Below, in pieces: positions 46,868 to 55,230 of a stretch of 64,000 nt of DNA (the stretch's first letter is position 1; each line of letters begins with the position of its first letter). The position numbers were made by a program, and so were the translations under genes. This DNA is from Pseudomonas_T sp032052615 (lineage in GTDB: Bacteria > Pseudomonadota > Gammaproteobacteria > Pseudomonadales > Pseudomonadaceae): the NCBI GenBank assembly GCA_032052615.1, contig DAMBWF010000010.1, positions 92,171-156,170 on the forward strand. The letters are read 5' to 3'. The notes beneath the pieces were generated by a model that saw nothing but the letters and a program-made list of their open reading frames with translations, did no database searches and had not been told where the DNA came from.

Positions 46868-47503
46868 TCAGGCGTCGGGTCGGCCAATTCCCGCCCAGTG
46901 CTTGCCGCCGACGAAGATGAAGCGCAGCTGCTGGGTGATCTTCGCCTCCGCCGCGAGGTGCGCGGGCAGTCGCTCGGCGGGAGGGTCGATGAGCTCGGGC
47001 AGGGTGGCGAAGACCGTCTTCACCACCAGGTCGGAGAGGACGTCCAGGGCCGCGTCGTCCAGATGAGGCATGCGGTTCATCAGCCTGAGGTCCGCCGACA
47101 GGTCGTCGGTGATGCGCTGGCGCAACGCGCCGATGGCCTGCCGGACCGGCTGGGAGCCACCGTATTGCTCCCGGGCGAGAAAAAGAAACTGGGCGCGGTT
47201 GGCGCTCACCGCGTCGAGGAAAATGCGGGTGCTGGCCTCCACCAAGCCACCCAGTTCGAATTCGTTGCGGCGCACCTGGCGCAGGGTCTCGCGGAAGGTC
47301 TCGCCGACCTCCTCCACCAGTGCCAGGCCCAGTTCGTCCATGCCGGGAAAATGGCGGTAGAAGCCTGTGGGCACGATGCCCGCGCGGCGGGTCACTTCCC
47401 GCAGGCTCAGGCTGCCGAAGCCGCGCCCGCTCTCCATCAGTTCCCGGGCCGCGCCCATCAGGGCCTGACGCGTATGCAGTTTCTGTTCGGCGCGAAGAGA
47501 CAT
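46868..47503 (-). CDS. desT: TetR family repressor of unsaturated fatty acid synthesis, DesT/FabR-like
   Basis: A 211-residue TetR protein. The N-terminal helix-turn-helix reads LSLREVTRRAGIVPTGFYRH, and the ligand domain contains NEFELGGLVEAST, LFLAREQYGGSQPVRQAI and FVGGKHWAG. These closely match P. aeruginosa DesT as I recall it, which senses the saturated/unsaturated acyl-CoA ratio and represses the desCB acyl-CoA desaturase genes. The ATG at 47503 matches the family start; an upstream start at 47542 adds 13 unconserved residues. No desaturase gene is adjacent in this window, unlike the usual arrangement. Confidence 0.85.
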   Translation of the reverse strand: MSLRAEQKLHTRQALMGAARELMESGRGFGSLSLREVTRRAGIVPTGFYRHFPGMDELGLALVEEVGETFRETLRQVRRNEFELGGLVEASTRIFLDAVSANRAQFLFLAREQYGGSQPVRQAIGALRQRITDDLSADLRLMNRMPHLDDAALDVLSDLVVKTVFATLPELIDPPAERLPAHLAAEAKITQQLRFIFVGGKHWAGIGRPDA

Positions 47504-47664
47504 GGCGGAGGCATCCGGATCGACAACGCGCCACTCTAGCAAATGGCTTTCAGGGGCGTCGAACGGAGGGGGGCGGGACGTGGAGAGGCGCGGGCCGTGC
47601 GCGCGGTTCCGGCCCGTTCACCGCGAGCCGGCGGGCGCCGGGCTTCGCGGTCGGGCGGCGATCA

Positions 47665-48078
47665 TCAGGCTGCCCGTTGAGTGGCCAGCAGACGGTCGGC
47701 ACCGTCTTCGGCGACCCGCATGCCGGGGGTGCGCTCGGAGCCGTCCTCGGCGACCCGGAAGCCTGGGGTGCGCTCGGAGCCATCCTCGGCGACACGGAAG
47801 CCTGGGGTGCGCTCGGAGCCGTCCTCGGCGACCCGGAAGCCGGGGGTGCGCTCGGAACCATCCTCGGCAACGCGGAAGCCGGGAGTGCGCTCGGAGCCGT
47901 TCTCGCCGAGAAGGTCTCGCTGCAGGGCCCGATGGTTGCTGCCGTGGTCATGGGGGTGCTGGGCGAAGGCGGTGGCGCTCGCTTCGGCGAGGGCCGACTG
48001 CGGCAGGGGCTGGGGAAGGGCGAAGGTCGTGGTGGATAGACTGGCCAGGATCAGGCTGGCGAAGAGTGTGCGTTTCAT
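47665..48078 (-). CDS. Exported protein with five 13-residue tandem repeats
   Basis: A 137-residue protein with a signal peptide (TLFASLILASLSTTTFA). A His-containing segment (QHPHDHGSNHRALQRDL) leads into five tandem copies of GSERTPGFRVAED (the last has Met for Phe) and a short end GADRLLATQRAA. Pseudomonas genomes contain similar repeat proteins, sometimes labelled phage infection protein, but I know of no shown function. The repeats are exact 39-bp units and stay in frame. Translation begins at the ATG at 48078. Confidence 0.75.
   Translation of the reverse strand: MKRTLFASLILASLSTTTFALPQPLPQSALAEASATAFAQHPHDHGSNHRALQRDLLGENGSERTPGFRVAEDGSERTPGFRVAEDGSERTPGFRVAEDGSERTPGFRVAEDGSERTPGMRVAEDGADRLLATQRAA
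47704..47898 (-). repeat. Five 39-bp tandem repeats within the exported repeat protein
   Basis: Five adjoining 39-bp units that differ by only a few bases. All six frames stay open through the array, so several false reading frames overlap it. Confidence 0.9.
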
Positions 48079-48164
48079 CGTAGTGCCTCGTGGGCTTGGA
48101 AGTTGACGAGGGCTATGGTCCTGCAAAGGAAATCGATGAAAAAGCGCGGATATGGAATAGTAAG

Positions 48165-48181
48165 AATCGATATTATCGATT
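48165..48181. promoter_or_regulatory. AT-rich palindrome upstream of the repeat-protein gene
   Basis: AATCGAT-ATT-ATCGATT, a perfect 7-3-7 inverted repeat in an unusually AT-rich patch, 87 bp before the ATG at 48078. On the minus strand TACTAT follows it and could be a -10 element. It may be an operator. Confidence 0.45.
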
Positions 48182-48269
48182 GCTTGCGGAGCCGTCATGG
48201 AGCGGCCAATAGACGAGAACGGTATGGGGCGTGCGGCGGAAGGCGCGGCCGGAGCCGCGCCTCGAAGGG

Positions 48270-48617
48270 TCAGGGATGCAGGTCGCGCTCGCGGTCTTCG
48301 CGCTGAGCGCAGGTCATGAAGCCGGTATGGTCGACCCGACCGTTGATGTCGAAGCTGACGTGGAACGGCTGTTGATGGCCATCGGTGGTCAGGATGTAGT
48401 TGTTGCACGTACCCGGACGATAGGTGCGTTTCACCTCGGAGGAGGCGGGCCCGCCAATGGCGCGGACCTGGTCCTTGGTCATGCCTTTTTCCACCTGTTT
48501 CACCAGCGGTTCGTTGCGGTAGGTGAAGTGATCCACCGGATTTTCGGGCTTGCTGGCACAACCGGCCAGGGTCAGGGTGCCGAGGGCGAAGAGGGTGGCG
48601 AGGGATCGTTTGGACAT
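48270..48617 (-). CDS. osmE: Osmotically inducible lipoprotein OsmE
   Basis: A 115-residue lipoprotein of the SmpA/OmlA fold. The signal peptide ends in the lipobox LAGC (Cys20), and the body contains VKQVEKGMTKDQVRAIGGP and the RPGTCNNYILTTDG segment typical of OsmE. Asn, not Asp, does not occur at +2: the residue after Cys is Ala, predicting outer-membrane sorting. The ATG at 48617 is correct because it begins the signal peptide; the frame extends to 48704. Osmotic induction is known for the family, but I saw no clear stress promoter. Confidence 0.9.
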   Translation of the reverse strand: MSKRSLATLFALGTLTLAGCASKPENPVDHFTYRNEPLVKQVEKGMTKDQVRAIGGPASSEVKRTYRPGTCNNYILTTDGHQQPFHVSFDINGRVDHTGFMTCAQREDRERDLHP

Positions 48618-48826
48618 GGTCGCTTCCTTGTTGAGTGGACGTACGATGTTGATTCGCGAAGCGCGTCCGGAGTTCGACTTCGTTACGTTCCAGCGAAGCG
48701 CCACAGGGCTCGAACCCGAGCGCCGCCCCTCTCACTTCCTCTTCAATATCCCAGTCGCGCTCGACACCGGGTGGCAGCCAAGGGAGGCTCCATCGTCCAG
48801 GTGGCAACGGGCGCGCGGGGCGCCTC

Positions 48827-49024
48827 TTACGGGTCGGCTTGCTCCAGTTGCCGCTCGTGGGCGGTGTTGGCCTGGTCGAGCTGCTGCTTGAGCTGGGCTT
48901 GCTGCTGGCGGGCTTGCTCGGCCTGCTTGGCCTGCAGGGTGGCCGTGGCGGCGGTTTCGCCGGCACCGCAGGCGCTCAGCAGGGCACTAAGGGACAGGGC
49001 GATGTACACGGGGAGGGCGCGCAT
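48827..49024 (-). CDS. Small lipoprotein with Gln/Ala-rich coiled coil
   Basis: A 65-residue protein. The signal peptide (YIALSLSALLSAC) has a lipobox LSAC with Cys19, followed by Gly. The mature part is a single Gln/Ala-rich helix (AEQARQQQAQLKQQLDQA) with heptad-like spacing. No named family was recognised. It is downstream of osmE in the genome but upstream in transcription order on the same strand, 209 bp apart. GAGAG lies before the ATG. Confidence 0.7.
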   Translation of the reverse strand: MRALPVYIALSLSALLSACGAGETAATATLQAKQAEQARQQQAQLKQQLDQANTAHERQLEQADP

Positions 49025-49144
49025 GGGAAGACTCTCTCACGGTCAGGACAGGGCGAGAGTATGACGCGGCGTGACCGCTGGCGCAGGTAATCCCGCGCCG
49101 GACGGCGGAACCGGGAGCGGACCTCGTCGCGACGGTCTCGTGGC

Positions 49145-49543
49145 TCAACTGAGGGCTTCGATCAGTTCGCCCTTGCGCATGCGGGAGCGCCCACGCACGT
49201 TCTGGGCCGCCGCGCGCTTCATCAGCTCTTCCTTGGTCAGCGCGCTCAGGGAGGTGCTGCCGCCATGGCCGCTGGCGCTGGCGCGGCCGCGATTGGCCGG
49301 GCGTCCCTGGCGCGTCGAAGCCGCCCGGCGGGCCGAGTCCTTGCGGTCGGCGCGCTTGGCGGTCGTGCTCTTGGCCTTGCCGGAACCGGACTTCTCGCCG
49401 CCCCCGGATTGCTTGTTGACCGTGGCCCAAGCGCGCGCCTCGGCTTCCTTCTCGGCCACGCCCCGTGCTTCGTAGCTGTCCGCGATATGTTCGGCCTTGC
49501 GCTTCTGCGCCCCGGTGTACGTGCTCTTGTCGCCGCGCGCCAT
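49145..49543 (-). CDS. Basic protein with C-terminal Rho_N (SAP-like) domain
   Basis: A 132-residue protein, strongly basic in the middle (Lys/Ser/Gly/Arg-rich, about 45-95). The N-terminal helix (AQKRKAEHIADSYEARG) resembles small plasmid-stabilisation/KGG-like Pseudomonas proteins. The C-terminal ~33 residues (LTKEELMKRAAAQNVRGRS) match the Rho termination factor N-terminal domain, a nucleic-acid-binding helix bundle. The role is unknown; binding to DNA or RNA is likely. It lies between yegD and the small lipoprotein, all leftward. Confidence 0.8.
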   Translation of the reverse strand: MARGDKSTYTGAQKRKAEHIADSYEARGVAEKEAEARAWATVNKQSGGGEKSGSGKAKSTTAKRADRKDSARRAASTRQGRPANRGRASASGHGGSTSLSALTKEELMKRAAAQNVRGRSRMRKGELIEALS

Positions 49544-49624
49544 GATGGACCTCCGGATCGGGTGGGTATGTCCGTATCGACTGCCCGACCCGGCCAGGTT
49601 TCCCCGGCGCCGACGCGCGGCTCT

Positions 49625-50890
49625 TCAGCCGTAGCGCTTCTTCGCCTCGATGGCCAGCCCGCTGCCGATGCTGCCGAAGGTGTCGCCCTCCACCGGCGCC
49701 GCGTTGGGCAGCAACCGGGCGATGCGCTGGCGCAGGGCGGGGATGCCGCTGGAGCCGCCGGTGAAGAACACCGTGTCGACCTGGTCCGGCCCCAGTCCGG
49801 CCTTGCGCAGCAGCTCCGCGACCCCTTGGCCGATGCGCTCGAGCTGGGCATCGATGGCGGCTTCGAAGAGCGCCCGGTCCAGGGTCACCCGTAACTCCGC
49901 TTCGATACGCGCCAGGGACAGTTCCAGGGTCGACGCCTCGGTGAGGTCGATCTTGGCCTGCTCGACCTGCATGGCCAGCCAGTGTCCGGCGCGTTGCTCG
50001 ATCAGGCGGAACAGGCGATCGATACCGGTGGTATCGACGACGTCGTAGCGCATGTTGCGCAGCGCCAGTTGGCTCTTCTGGGCATACAGGGCATTGATCG
50101 TGTGCCAGGTGGCGAGGTTGAGGTGGTAATGGGTGGGCATCAGCGCGTCGCTCTTCATCCGGCCGCCATAGCCGAACAGCGGCATTACCCCGCGCAGGCT
50201 GAGCTGCTTGTCGAAGTCGGTGCCGCCAATGTGGACGCCGTCGGTGGCGAGGATGTCGTCCTGCCGGTCGGCCCGCTCGCGCCGCTCCGGCGCCAGGCGC
50301 ACCAGGGAGAAGTCCGAGGTGCCGCCGCCGATATCGACGATCAGCACACGCTCCTCGCGGGTGACGTTGCGCTCGTAGTCGAACGCGGCGGCGAGGGGTT
50401 CGTACTGGAACGAGACCTCGCGGAAGCCCAACTCGCGCGCCACCGCTTCCAGGACATCGGCCGCCTCGCGATCGGCCTTGGGGTCGTCGTCGACGAAGAA
50501 CACCGGGCGACCCAGCACCGCCTGCTCGAAGCCGCGCCCGGCGGCGGTCTCGGCGCGCCGCTTGAGTTCGCCGATGAACAGCCCGAGCACCTGCTTGAAG
50601 GGCATGGCGCCGCCAAGCACCGTGGTTTCGCTCTTGAGCAGGGTCGAGCCCAGCAGGCTTTTCAGCGAGCGCATCAGCCGGCCTTCGTAGCCGTTCAGGT
50701 ATTCGTCCAGGGCCTGTCGGCCGAATGCCGGCCGGCGTTCTTCGACGTTGAAGAACAGCACCGAAGGCAGGGTGGACTTGCCGTCCTCCAGGGGAAGCAG
50801 CAGCTCCGCCCCTGGGCGCCACCAGCCGACGGTGGAATTGGAGGTGCCGAAATCGATACCGCAGGCTCGGGCCGGGGAATCCTTGTACAT
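49625..50890 (-). CDS. yegD: Hsp70-like ATPase YegD
   Basis: An actin-fold ATPase of 421 residues that has the nucleotide-binding domain of Hsp70 but no substrate-binding domain. The motifs are phosphate 1 (GIDFGTSNSTVGWW), phosphate 2 (VDIGGGTSDFSLV) and adenosine (FFTGGSSGIPALR). Pseudomonas and E. coli homologues are annotated as chaperone-like without a shown client. It is a single gene; an 82-bp gap separates it from the YbhN-like gene upstream. Confidence 0.92.
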   Translation of the reverse strand: MYKDSPARACGIDFGTSNSTVGWWRPGAELLLPLEDGKSTLPSVLFFNVEERRPAFGRQALDEYLNGYEGRLMRSLKSLLGSTLLKSETTVLGGAMPFKQVLGLFIGELKRRAETAAGRGFEQAVLGRPVFFVDDDPKADREAADVLEAVARELGFREVSFQYEPLAAAFDYERNVTREERVLIVDIGGGTSDFSLVRLAPERRERADRQDDILATDGVHIGGTDFDKQLSLRGVMPLFGYGGRMKSDALMPTHYHLNLATWHTINALYAQKSQLALRNMRYDVVDTTGIDRLFRLIEQRAGHWLAMQVEQAKIDLTEASTLELSLARIEAELRVTLDRALFEAAIDAQLERIGQGVAELLRKAGLGPDQVDTVFFTGGSSGIPALRQRIARLLPNAAPVEGDTFGSIGSGLAIEAKKRYG

Positions 50891-50972
50891 GTCGCGACGG
50901 TTCCGGTAGCAAAACGGCCGCGCAGTGTATGCGAGGAACGGGGCGAAGGCTGCCCTTTCCGATGCTCGACGG

Positions 50973-51917
50973 TCAGGACACGTTGGGCTTGCGGTGCCAG
51001 CGCGACCATTCGAAGCCCGCCACCACGAATACCGAGAGGGCGAACGGCAGCAACAGGTAGAGGCCGCGGAAGACGATCAGCGCCGCCAGCACGTCGGACT
51101 TGTGCAACTCAGGCATCGCCGCGAGGAAGGTCACCTCCAATACCCCCAGCCCGCCCGGCGCATGGGACAGCAAGGCCAGGGAGAAGGAGGCGAGGAACAC
51201 GCCCAGCACCACCAGGTAGCCCGGGTTGCCTTCGCTGGGCAGGGCGAAATAGATGATCGCCGCCGCGCAGGCCAGCTCCAGCGGCCCGGCCATCAACTGC
51301 CGGGCAACGATGCCCAGGCGCGGGTATTCGATGTGCAGCTTGCCCCAGGTCCACGGCTTGAACTGGCGCCAGGAGCCCAGCACGTAGAGCGACACCAGGG
51401 TCAGCAGCAGCAAGCCGATGGACACGGACAACCAGGGACCGACGTCGGCCACCCGGGTGATGATCCGCGGTTGCGCCACCAGCACGCAGCCGCTGGCGAG
51501 CAGCGTGCCGAGAATGAAAGTGAACGAGCAGAATACGATCAGGATGCCGATTTCCTGGGGCGCCAGGCCCTTGGTGCGGTAGGCCCGGTAGCGTACCAGG
51601 GCGCCGGAGAACACCGAGGCGCCGATGTTGTGCGCCAGGGCATAGGTGGTGAACGAGCAGAGGGTGATGAACCACCAGGAGATGTGCTTGCCCAGGTGAG
51701 CCACGGCGATCCGGTCGTACCAGGCGAGGGCGGAATAAGCGCCAAGGGTCGCCACGGCGGCGAGCAGCCAGTTCAGCCGAGGGATCGCTTCCAGGCTGGA
51801 GGCGATTTCTTCGAGGGAAATGGTGCGAACTTCGTGATAAAGCAGATAGCAGGACAGCACGACCGCGCCAATACCGACGAGGGTCCAGAGCAGGTCACTC
51901 CTCTTCATCATTGGCAT
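50973..51917 (-). CDS. YbhN-like / LPG-synthase-type integral membrane protein (UPF0104)
   Basis: A 314-residue membrane protein with about eight helices. Features shared with the UPF0104 and lysylphosphatidylglycerol-synthase membrane domains are GASVFSGALVRYRAYR, APGGLGVLEVTFL and the glycine-rich helices. It lacks the C-terminal catalytic domain of MprF, so it is not a full aminoacyl-phosphatidylglycerol synthase; a lipid flippase role is inferred. An alternative start at the ATG 51908 removes three residues. Confidence 0.82.
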   Translation of the reverse strand: MPMMKRSDLLWTLVGIGAVVLSCYLLYHEVRTISLEEIASSLEAIPRLNWLLAAVATLGAYSALAWYDRIAVAHLGKHISWWFITLCSFTTYALAHNIGASVFSGALVRYRAYRTKGLAPQEIGILIVFCSFTFILGTLLASGCVLVAQPRIITRVADVGPWLSVSIGLLLLTLVSLYVLGSWRQFKPWTWGKLHIEYPRLGIVARQLMAGPLELACAAAIIYFALPSEGNPGYLVVLGVFLASFSLALLSHAPGGLGVLEVTFLAAMPELHKSDVLAALIVFRGLYLLLPFALSVFVVAGFEWSRWHRKPNVS

Positions 51918-52318
51918 GACTCCTTAACATTGGCTGTCATCCCGCGCGGCATTCCAAGGCCAGGGGAGGCGGCGCTTGGGCCGGTTCGAGGCGGTTGATT
52001 CGACGCCGGCGCACACCTGCTCCTTCGGGCACGACGACGGCGGGGCAGTATCCCGGACGCCGGCCCGTTCCTCAACTCCCGCCGGCGTTACGAGGTGTTT
52101 CTTTCCCGTGCGCGCCTTCGGAGCGGGACCGGCGAAACACCGGGGGACTCCGTGCCCGTGGCCTTTCCCAGGGAGCGCGGGGCGTGGGGCGAGGCGTTTT
52201 GCCGCGCCCGCAGGGCTCCCGGTCATGGCCAGGCGCTACCGTTCAGCGGGTATCGAGAACGAAAGCCGTCGGCGGCGCATCGTAAATTCCATGAAGACAT
52301 GGAGTAGGAGTAGATGCG
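51918..52318. other. Interval with no recognisable gene
   Basis: About 400 bp between the divergent YbhN-like gene and the 79-residue unknown. No family-like translation, tRNA or terminator was found. Promoters for both genes should be here. Confidence 0.5.
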
Positions 52319-52558
52319 ATGAGCCAGAAAGCACTGTATGAAATTCAATACAAACTGCTGGGCGAGCCTCATGCCGACCTGATCGCCGATCTCAACGTGC
52401 CGGTCATCGACGTGGTGCAGGAGCTGGCCCGCAAGCACAACGTCGCGGTGAACGACGACAACGCGGTCGATGAGACCGGCGTGCCCCTAGTGGTTCCGAT
52501 CACCGATGTGCACATCCATAGTGTCGCCGCTGACGACGCGACCGAAGTCTCCCGCTGA
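52319..52558 (+). CDS. Small acidic protein of unknown function
   Basis: A 79-residue protein (MSQKALYEIQYKLLGEPHAD at the start) with an acidic, Val/Asp-rich C-terminal half. GGAGTAGGAG lies just upstream of the ATG, a good ribosome binding site, and third codon positions are GC-rich as in true genes here. No family was recognised and there is no signal or membrane segment. A hairpin (CCGGGTCC ... GGACCCGG, 52574-52594) lies 16 bp after the stop but has no T-run. Confidence 0.6.
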   Translation: MSQKALYEIQYKLLGEPHADLIADLNVPVIDVVQELARKHNVAVNDDNAVDETGVPLVVPITDVHIHSVAADDATEVSR

Positions 52559-52942
52559 GCCCATGGCGGTCCGCCGGGTCCGTGTGGGACCCGGGTCGGC
52601 ATTCGGCGCAGGGCTCCATCTTCTGAGTTTTTTTGAGGCTTCTCTCCAACCACTTGGCGAGTCGACTGTTTTGCCGAGTCGTTCGACGCGAGTTTTCCGA
52701 AAAGAGAGGGGTCCCGATCCCGCGATATATCGGACGCGCTCGACCCGGGCCTGGCTGGCTTCGGGAGGCTGCGACGAGCATCCGCCTCGCTGCCTTGCGA
52801 GCCGGTCACGCCAATAGCGATCTGGCTCACTCTACGTGGCAAACACGCCTGTGATTCGCGTCCGGCTCGTGGAACGACCGTCGTCGGGCGCCGTCGGAAC
52901 CCATAGGGCCGTCGCGGCCCGTTGGACAAGCGGAGGATTAAC
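52559..52942. other. Interval with a hairpin, no recognisable gene
   Basis: 384 bp of lower-GC sequence that includes a 7-T run near 52630 and many short direct TCG/GAC motifs. No convincing reading frame was found. The promoter of the zinc-finger gene is expected here. Confidence 0.45.
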
Positions 52943-53209
52943 ATGGCCGGAGGTTGGAGCACCGATGGTGCGGTGCAGGAGCAGATCGATAGCACCGTGG
53001 ATGACGCGATCCAGCGTGCCCGCAGCCAATTGCCCCGGGGCGAGAGCCTGACCCAGTGCGAGGAATGCGACGCGCCCATCCCCGAAGCCCGCCGCAAGGC
53101 CCTGCCGGGCGTGCGGCTATGCGTGAATTGCCAAGCCGCCCATGACAAGGAGCAGGCCGCGTTCAGCGGCTATAACCGCCGAGGCAGCAAGGACAGCCAG
53201 CTACGCTGA
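52943..53209 (+). CDS. DksA/TraR-type C4 zinc-finger protein (YbiI-like)
   Basis: An 88-residue protein with a C4 zinc finger of the TraR/DksA type: CEECDAPIPEARRKALPG and, 20 residues on, CVNCQ. The N-terminal helix is short (DAIQRARSQL), so it lacks the DksA coiled-coil and is closer to YbiI/TraR. It may bind in the RNA polymerase secondary channel, which is an inference. GGAGG lies eight bases before the ATG at 52943; the frame extends to 52922 without support. Confidence 0.87.
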   Translation: MAGGWSTDGAVQEQIDSTVDDAIQRARSQLPRGESLTQCEECDAPIPEARRKALPGVRLCVNCQAAHDKEQAAFSGYNRRGSKDSQLR

Positions 53210-53284
53210 GCCTCCGTTCCTTTTCCATCCACGCGCCGTTCTGTTGAAGAGCGAAGCCATCCCGCAAATCGGCCCGAGTGAGTA

Positions 53285-53770
53285 GGGTGGATGGCCGAAG
53301 CCATCCACCGATTGGCCCAAGGTGGAAAAGCCTTCGGCGTTTCCCGCCCTACAGCGGTTGCCGCTTCGCGTTCACGGGCACCGGTCCCAACCCATGAGTC
53401 GGGTGGATAGCCGAAGCCATCCACCCGATCAGCCCGAGGCGGAAAAGCCTTCGGCGCTTTCCGCCCTATAGCGGTTGCCGCTTCGCGTTCACGGGCACCG
53501 GTCCCAACCCATGAGTCGGGTGGANNNNNNNNNNNNNNNNNNNNNNNNNNNNNNNNNNNNNNNNNNNNNNNNNNNNNNNNNNNNNNNNNNNNNNNNNNNN
53601 NNNNNNNNNNNNNNNNNNNNNNNNTGGCCGAAGTCATCCACCCGATTGGCCCCAAGGCGGAAAAGCCTTCGGCGTTTTCCACCCTACAACGGCCGCCGCT
53701 TCGCGTTTACCTGCGGCGCCGATCCACTCATGGGTAGGGTGGACGGCCGAAGCCATCCACGGGTGGGCCT
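53285..53770. repeat. Tandem array of ~117-bp hairpin repeats interrupted by the assembly gap
   Basis: Units begin at 53285, 53402 and 53518 (periods 117 and 116); after the gap, copies are in phase at about 53618 and 53737. Each unit carries a perfect hairpin GGTGGATGGC-CGAA-GCCATCCACC and a second palindrome around GGCGGAAAAGCC-TTC-GGCGTTTTCC. No protein is encoded. The hairpins resemble extragenic palindromes common in Pseudomonas. Confidence 0.88.
53525..53624. other. Assembly gap of 100 N
   Basis: Exactly 100 N, the conventional size for a gap of unknown length. It falls inside the tandem repeat, so the real copy number is not known. Confidence 0.98.
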
Positions 53771-53810
53771 GCGGTAGCGGTAGGGTGTTCGCCGGGGCCT
53801 TACCCAGGCT

Positions 53811-54362
53811 TCAGGCGAGGCGTTTGTAATAGAGCGCGGTGGGGTGGTAGTGGCCGTCCGGGGTGGCGGCGTAGTCGGGAATTTCCCCGGCGCGCTGGTA
53901 GCTAAGGGCTTGGTAGACCCGTTCGGCCTCGGAGCCGGCGAGGGTATCGAGGAACAGCAAGGTGCGCCCCAGGTCGAGCGCGCTCCGTTCCAGTACTTCC
54001 ATCAGGGCCCGAGCGATGCCGCGACGACGGGCGGCGCGGACCACCAGCAGCTTTTGCACCTCGGCGCGCTTGAGTCCGTTGGGCTTGGTGACCAGTGCCA
54101 GTTGCACGCTGCCGAAAACAGCGCCGTCTTCCCAGGCTACCCACAGGCGCAGGTGCCCCCGAGCCAGCGCGTCGGCGACTTCCGCCCAGTACGCCGCCAG
54201 GTGCGCCTCCGGCGTGTCGGCGAGAAAGCCCACGGAGGCGCCGCCGGCGACGCTGTCTTGCAGCAGCGCCAGCAGGCCGTCGCGGTAGCGGGGAAAGGTG
54301 TCGGCCGTCACGGGCATCAGGGCCAGCGGAGCCGGTTCAGGGTCGGGGGACGCGAGTGTCAT
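53811..54362 (-). CDS. GNAT family N-acetyltransferase
   Basis: A 183-residue acetyltransferase. The acetyl-CoA site is AEVQKLLVVRAARRRGIARAL, split by the usual Q/R-x-x-G-x-A pattern, and the C-terminal part (FLDTLAGSEAERVYQALSYQ) completes the fold. The substrate is unknown. The ATG at 54362 has CGGAG seven bases upstream; a longer frame from 54521 adds 53 residues with no family likeness. It ends 40 bp from the repeat array. Confidence 0.85.
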   Translation of the reverse strand: MTLASPDPEPAPLALMPVTADTFPRYRDGLLALLQDSVAGGASVGFLADTPEAHLAAYWAEVADALARGHLRLWVAWEDGAVFGSVQLALVTKPNGLKRAEVQKLLVVRAARRRGIARALMEVLERSALDLGRTLLFLDTLAGSEAERVYQALSYQRAGEIPDYAATPDGHYHPTALYYKRLA

Positions 54363-54570
54363 GGGGTCTCCGGAAGCGTGGCTGGCTTGGGCGGCGACGG
54401 TGACCTCCCGTGGAGTCTTTTGCGGGAGCATCCTGCACGGTTGTCCGTCGACGATCCTGCCGGAGCAAGACCCATGCCGGGGTGGAAAGGATACAGCGAG
54501 GGGACAAGGGCCATCCCGCATGGGGCACCTTCGGTGCGGGAAGAGGGAGCCCGCACCAAGGCTGGGCGAC

Positions 54571-55170
54571 TCAGCCGGCCAGCAGGTAGTTGCGAATACC
54601 GGTGAAGATGATCTGGGCGGCCAGGGCGCAGACGAACAGGCCCATCAGGCGGCTGACGATCTGCAAACCCTGGTCCTTGAGCAGGCGCTCGAACCAGTCG
54701 GACAGGTACAGCACCAGGCCCACCGTGAGGCTGGCGAAGAAAATCGCCGCCACGGCCAGTGCCTTGTCGTTCCAGTGGGGCTGGGTGGCGCCCATCACCA
54801 ACATCGCGCCAATGGTGCCGGGCCCCACGGTGAGAGGAATGGTCAGCGGAACGATCGTCACGTCCTGGTGGGGGTTGTCCGCCTGCACCGCCGACTTGCC
54901 TTGGGCCATGCCCAGGGCGGAGATGAACAGCACGCTGCCCGCGCCGATGCGGAAGGCATCGATGGTGATGCCGAAGACGCTGAAGATGCCCTGGCCGAAC
55001 AGGTAGAGCAGCAGGCTGGACACCAGGGTGCCGATGGCCACCTTCCAGGCGAGCCGCTTGCGTTCCTTCACCGTATAGCCACGGGTCATGCCGATGAAAC
55101 AGGACAGCACGAAGAAGGGGCTGTAGAGCACCAGCATTTTCAGGTACAGGCTGAACAGCATCGAATGCAT
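54571..55170 (-). CDS. MarC family (UPF0056) inner-membrane protein
   Basis: A 199-residue protein with six helices, the MarC/UPF0056 family. Family motifs include FVLSCFIGMT, the IPLTVGPGTIGAMLVMG segment and the C-terminal RLMGLFVCALAAQIIFTGI. No transport activity has been confirmed for the family; the old link to multiple antibiotic resistance was withdrawn for E. coli MarC. The start could be ATG 55170 or 55161. It follows retS on the same strand, 60 bp downstream. Confidence 0.88.
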   Translation of the reverse strand: MHSMLFSLYLKMLVLYSPFFVLSCFIGMTRGYTVKERKRLAWKVAIGTLVSSLLLYLFGQGIFSVFGITIDAFRIGAGSVLFISALGMAQGKSAVQADNPHQDVTIVPLTIPLTVGPGTIGAMLVMGATQPHWNDKALAVAAIFFASLTVGLVLYLSDWFERLLKDQGLQIVSRLMGLFVCALAAQIIFTGIRNYLLAG

Positions 55171-55230
55171 GAGAGATGCTCGTGGGAACGGTGCGGCCAT
55201 TGTAGGAGGAGGAACCGGCGCCGTCGCCCC

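Noticed and set aside
47704..47898. The regular 39-bp repeats as a CRISPR array
   Set aside because: The units adjoin directly with no spacers and encode an in-frame protein repeat; no cas gene is near.
53285..53770. The ~117-bp repeats as a CRISPR array or coding repeat
   Set aside because: The whole unit is repeated, with no unique spacers, and frames through it show no signal or domain. Palindromes fit extragenic hairpins better.
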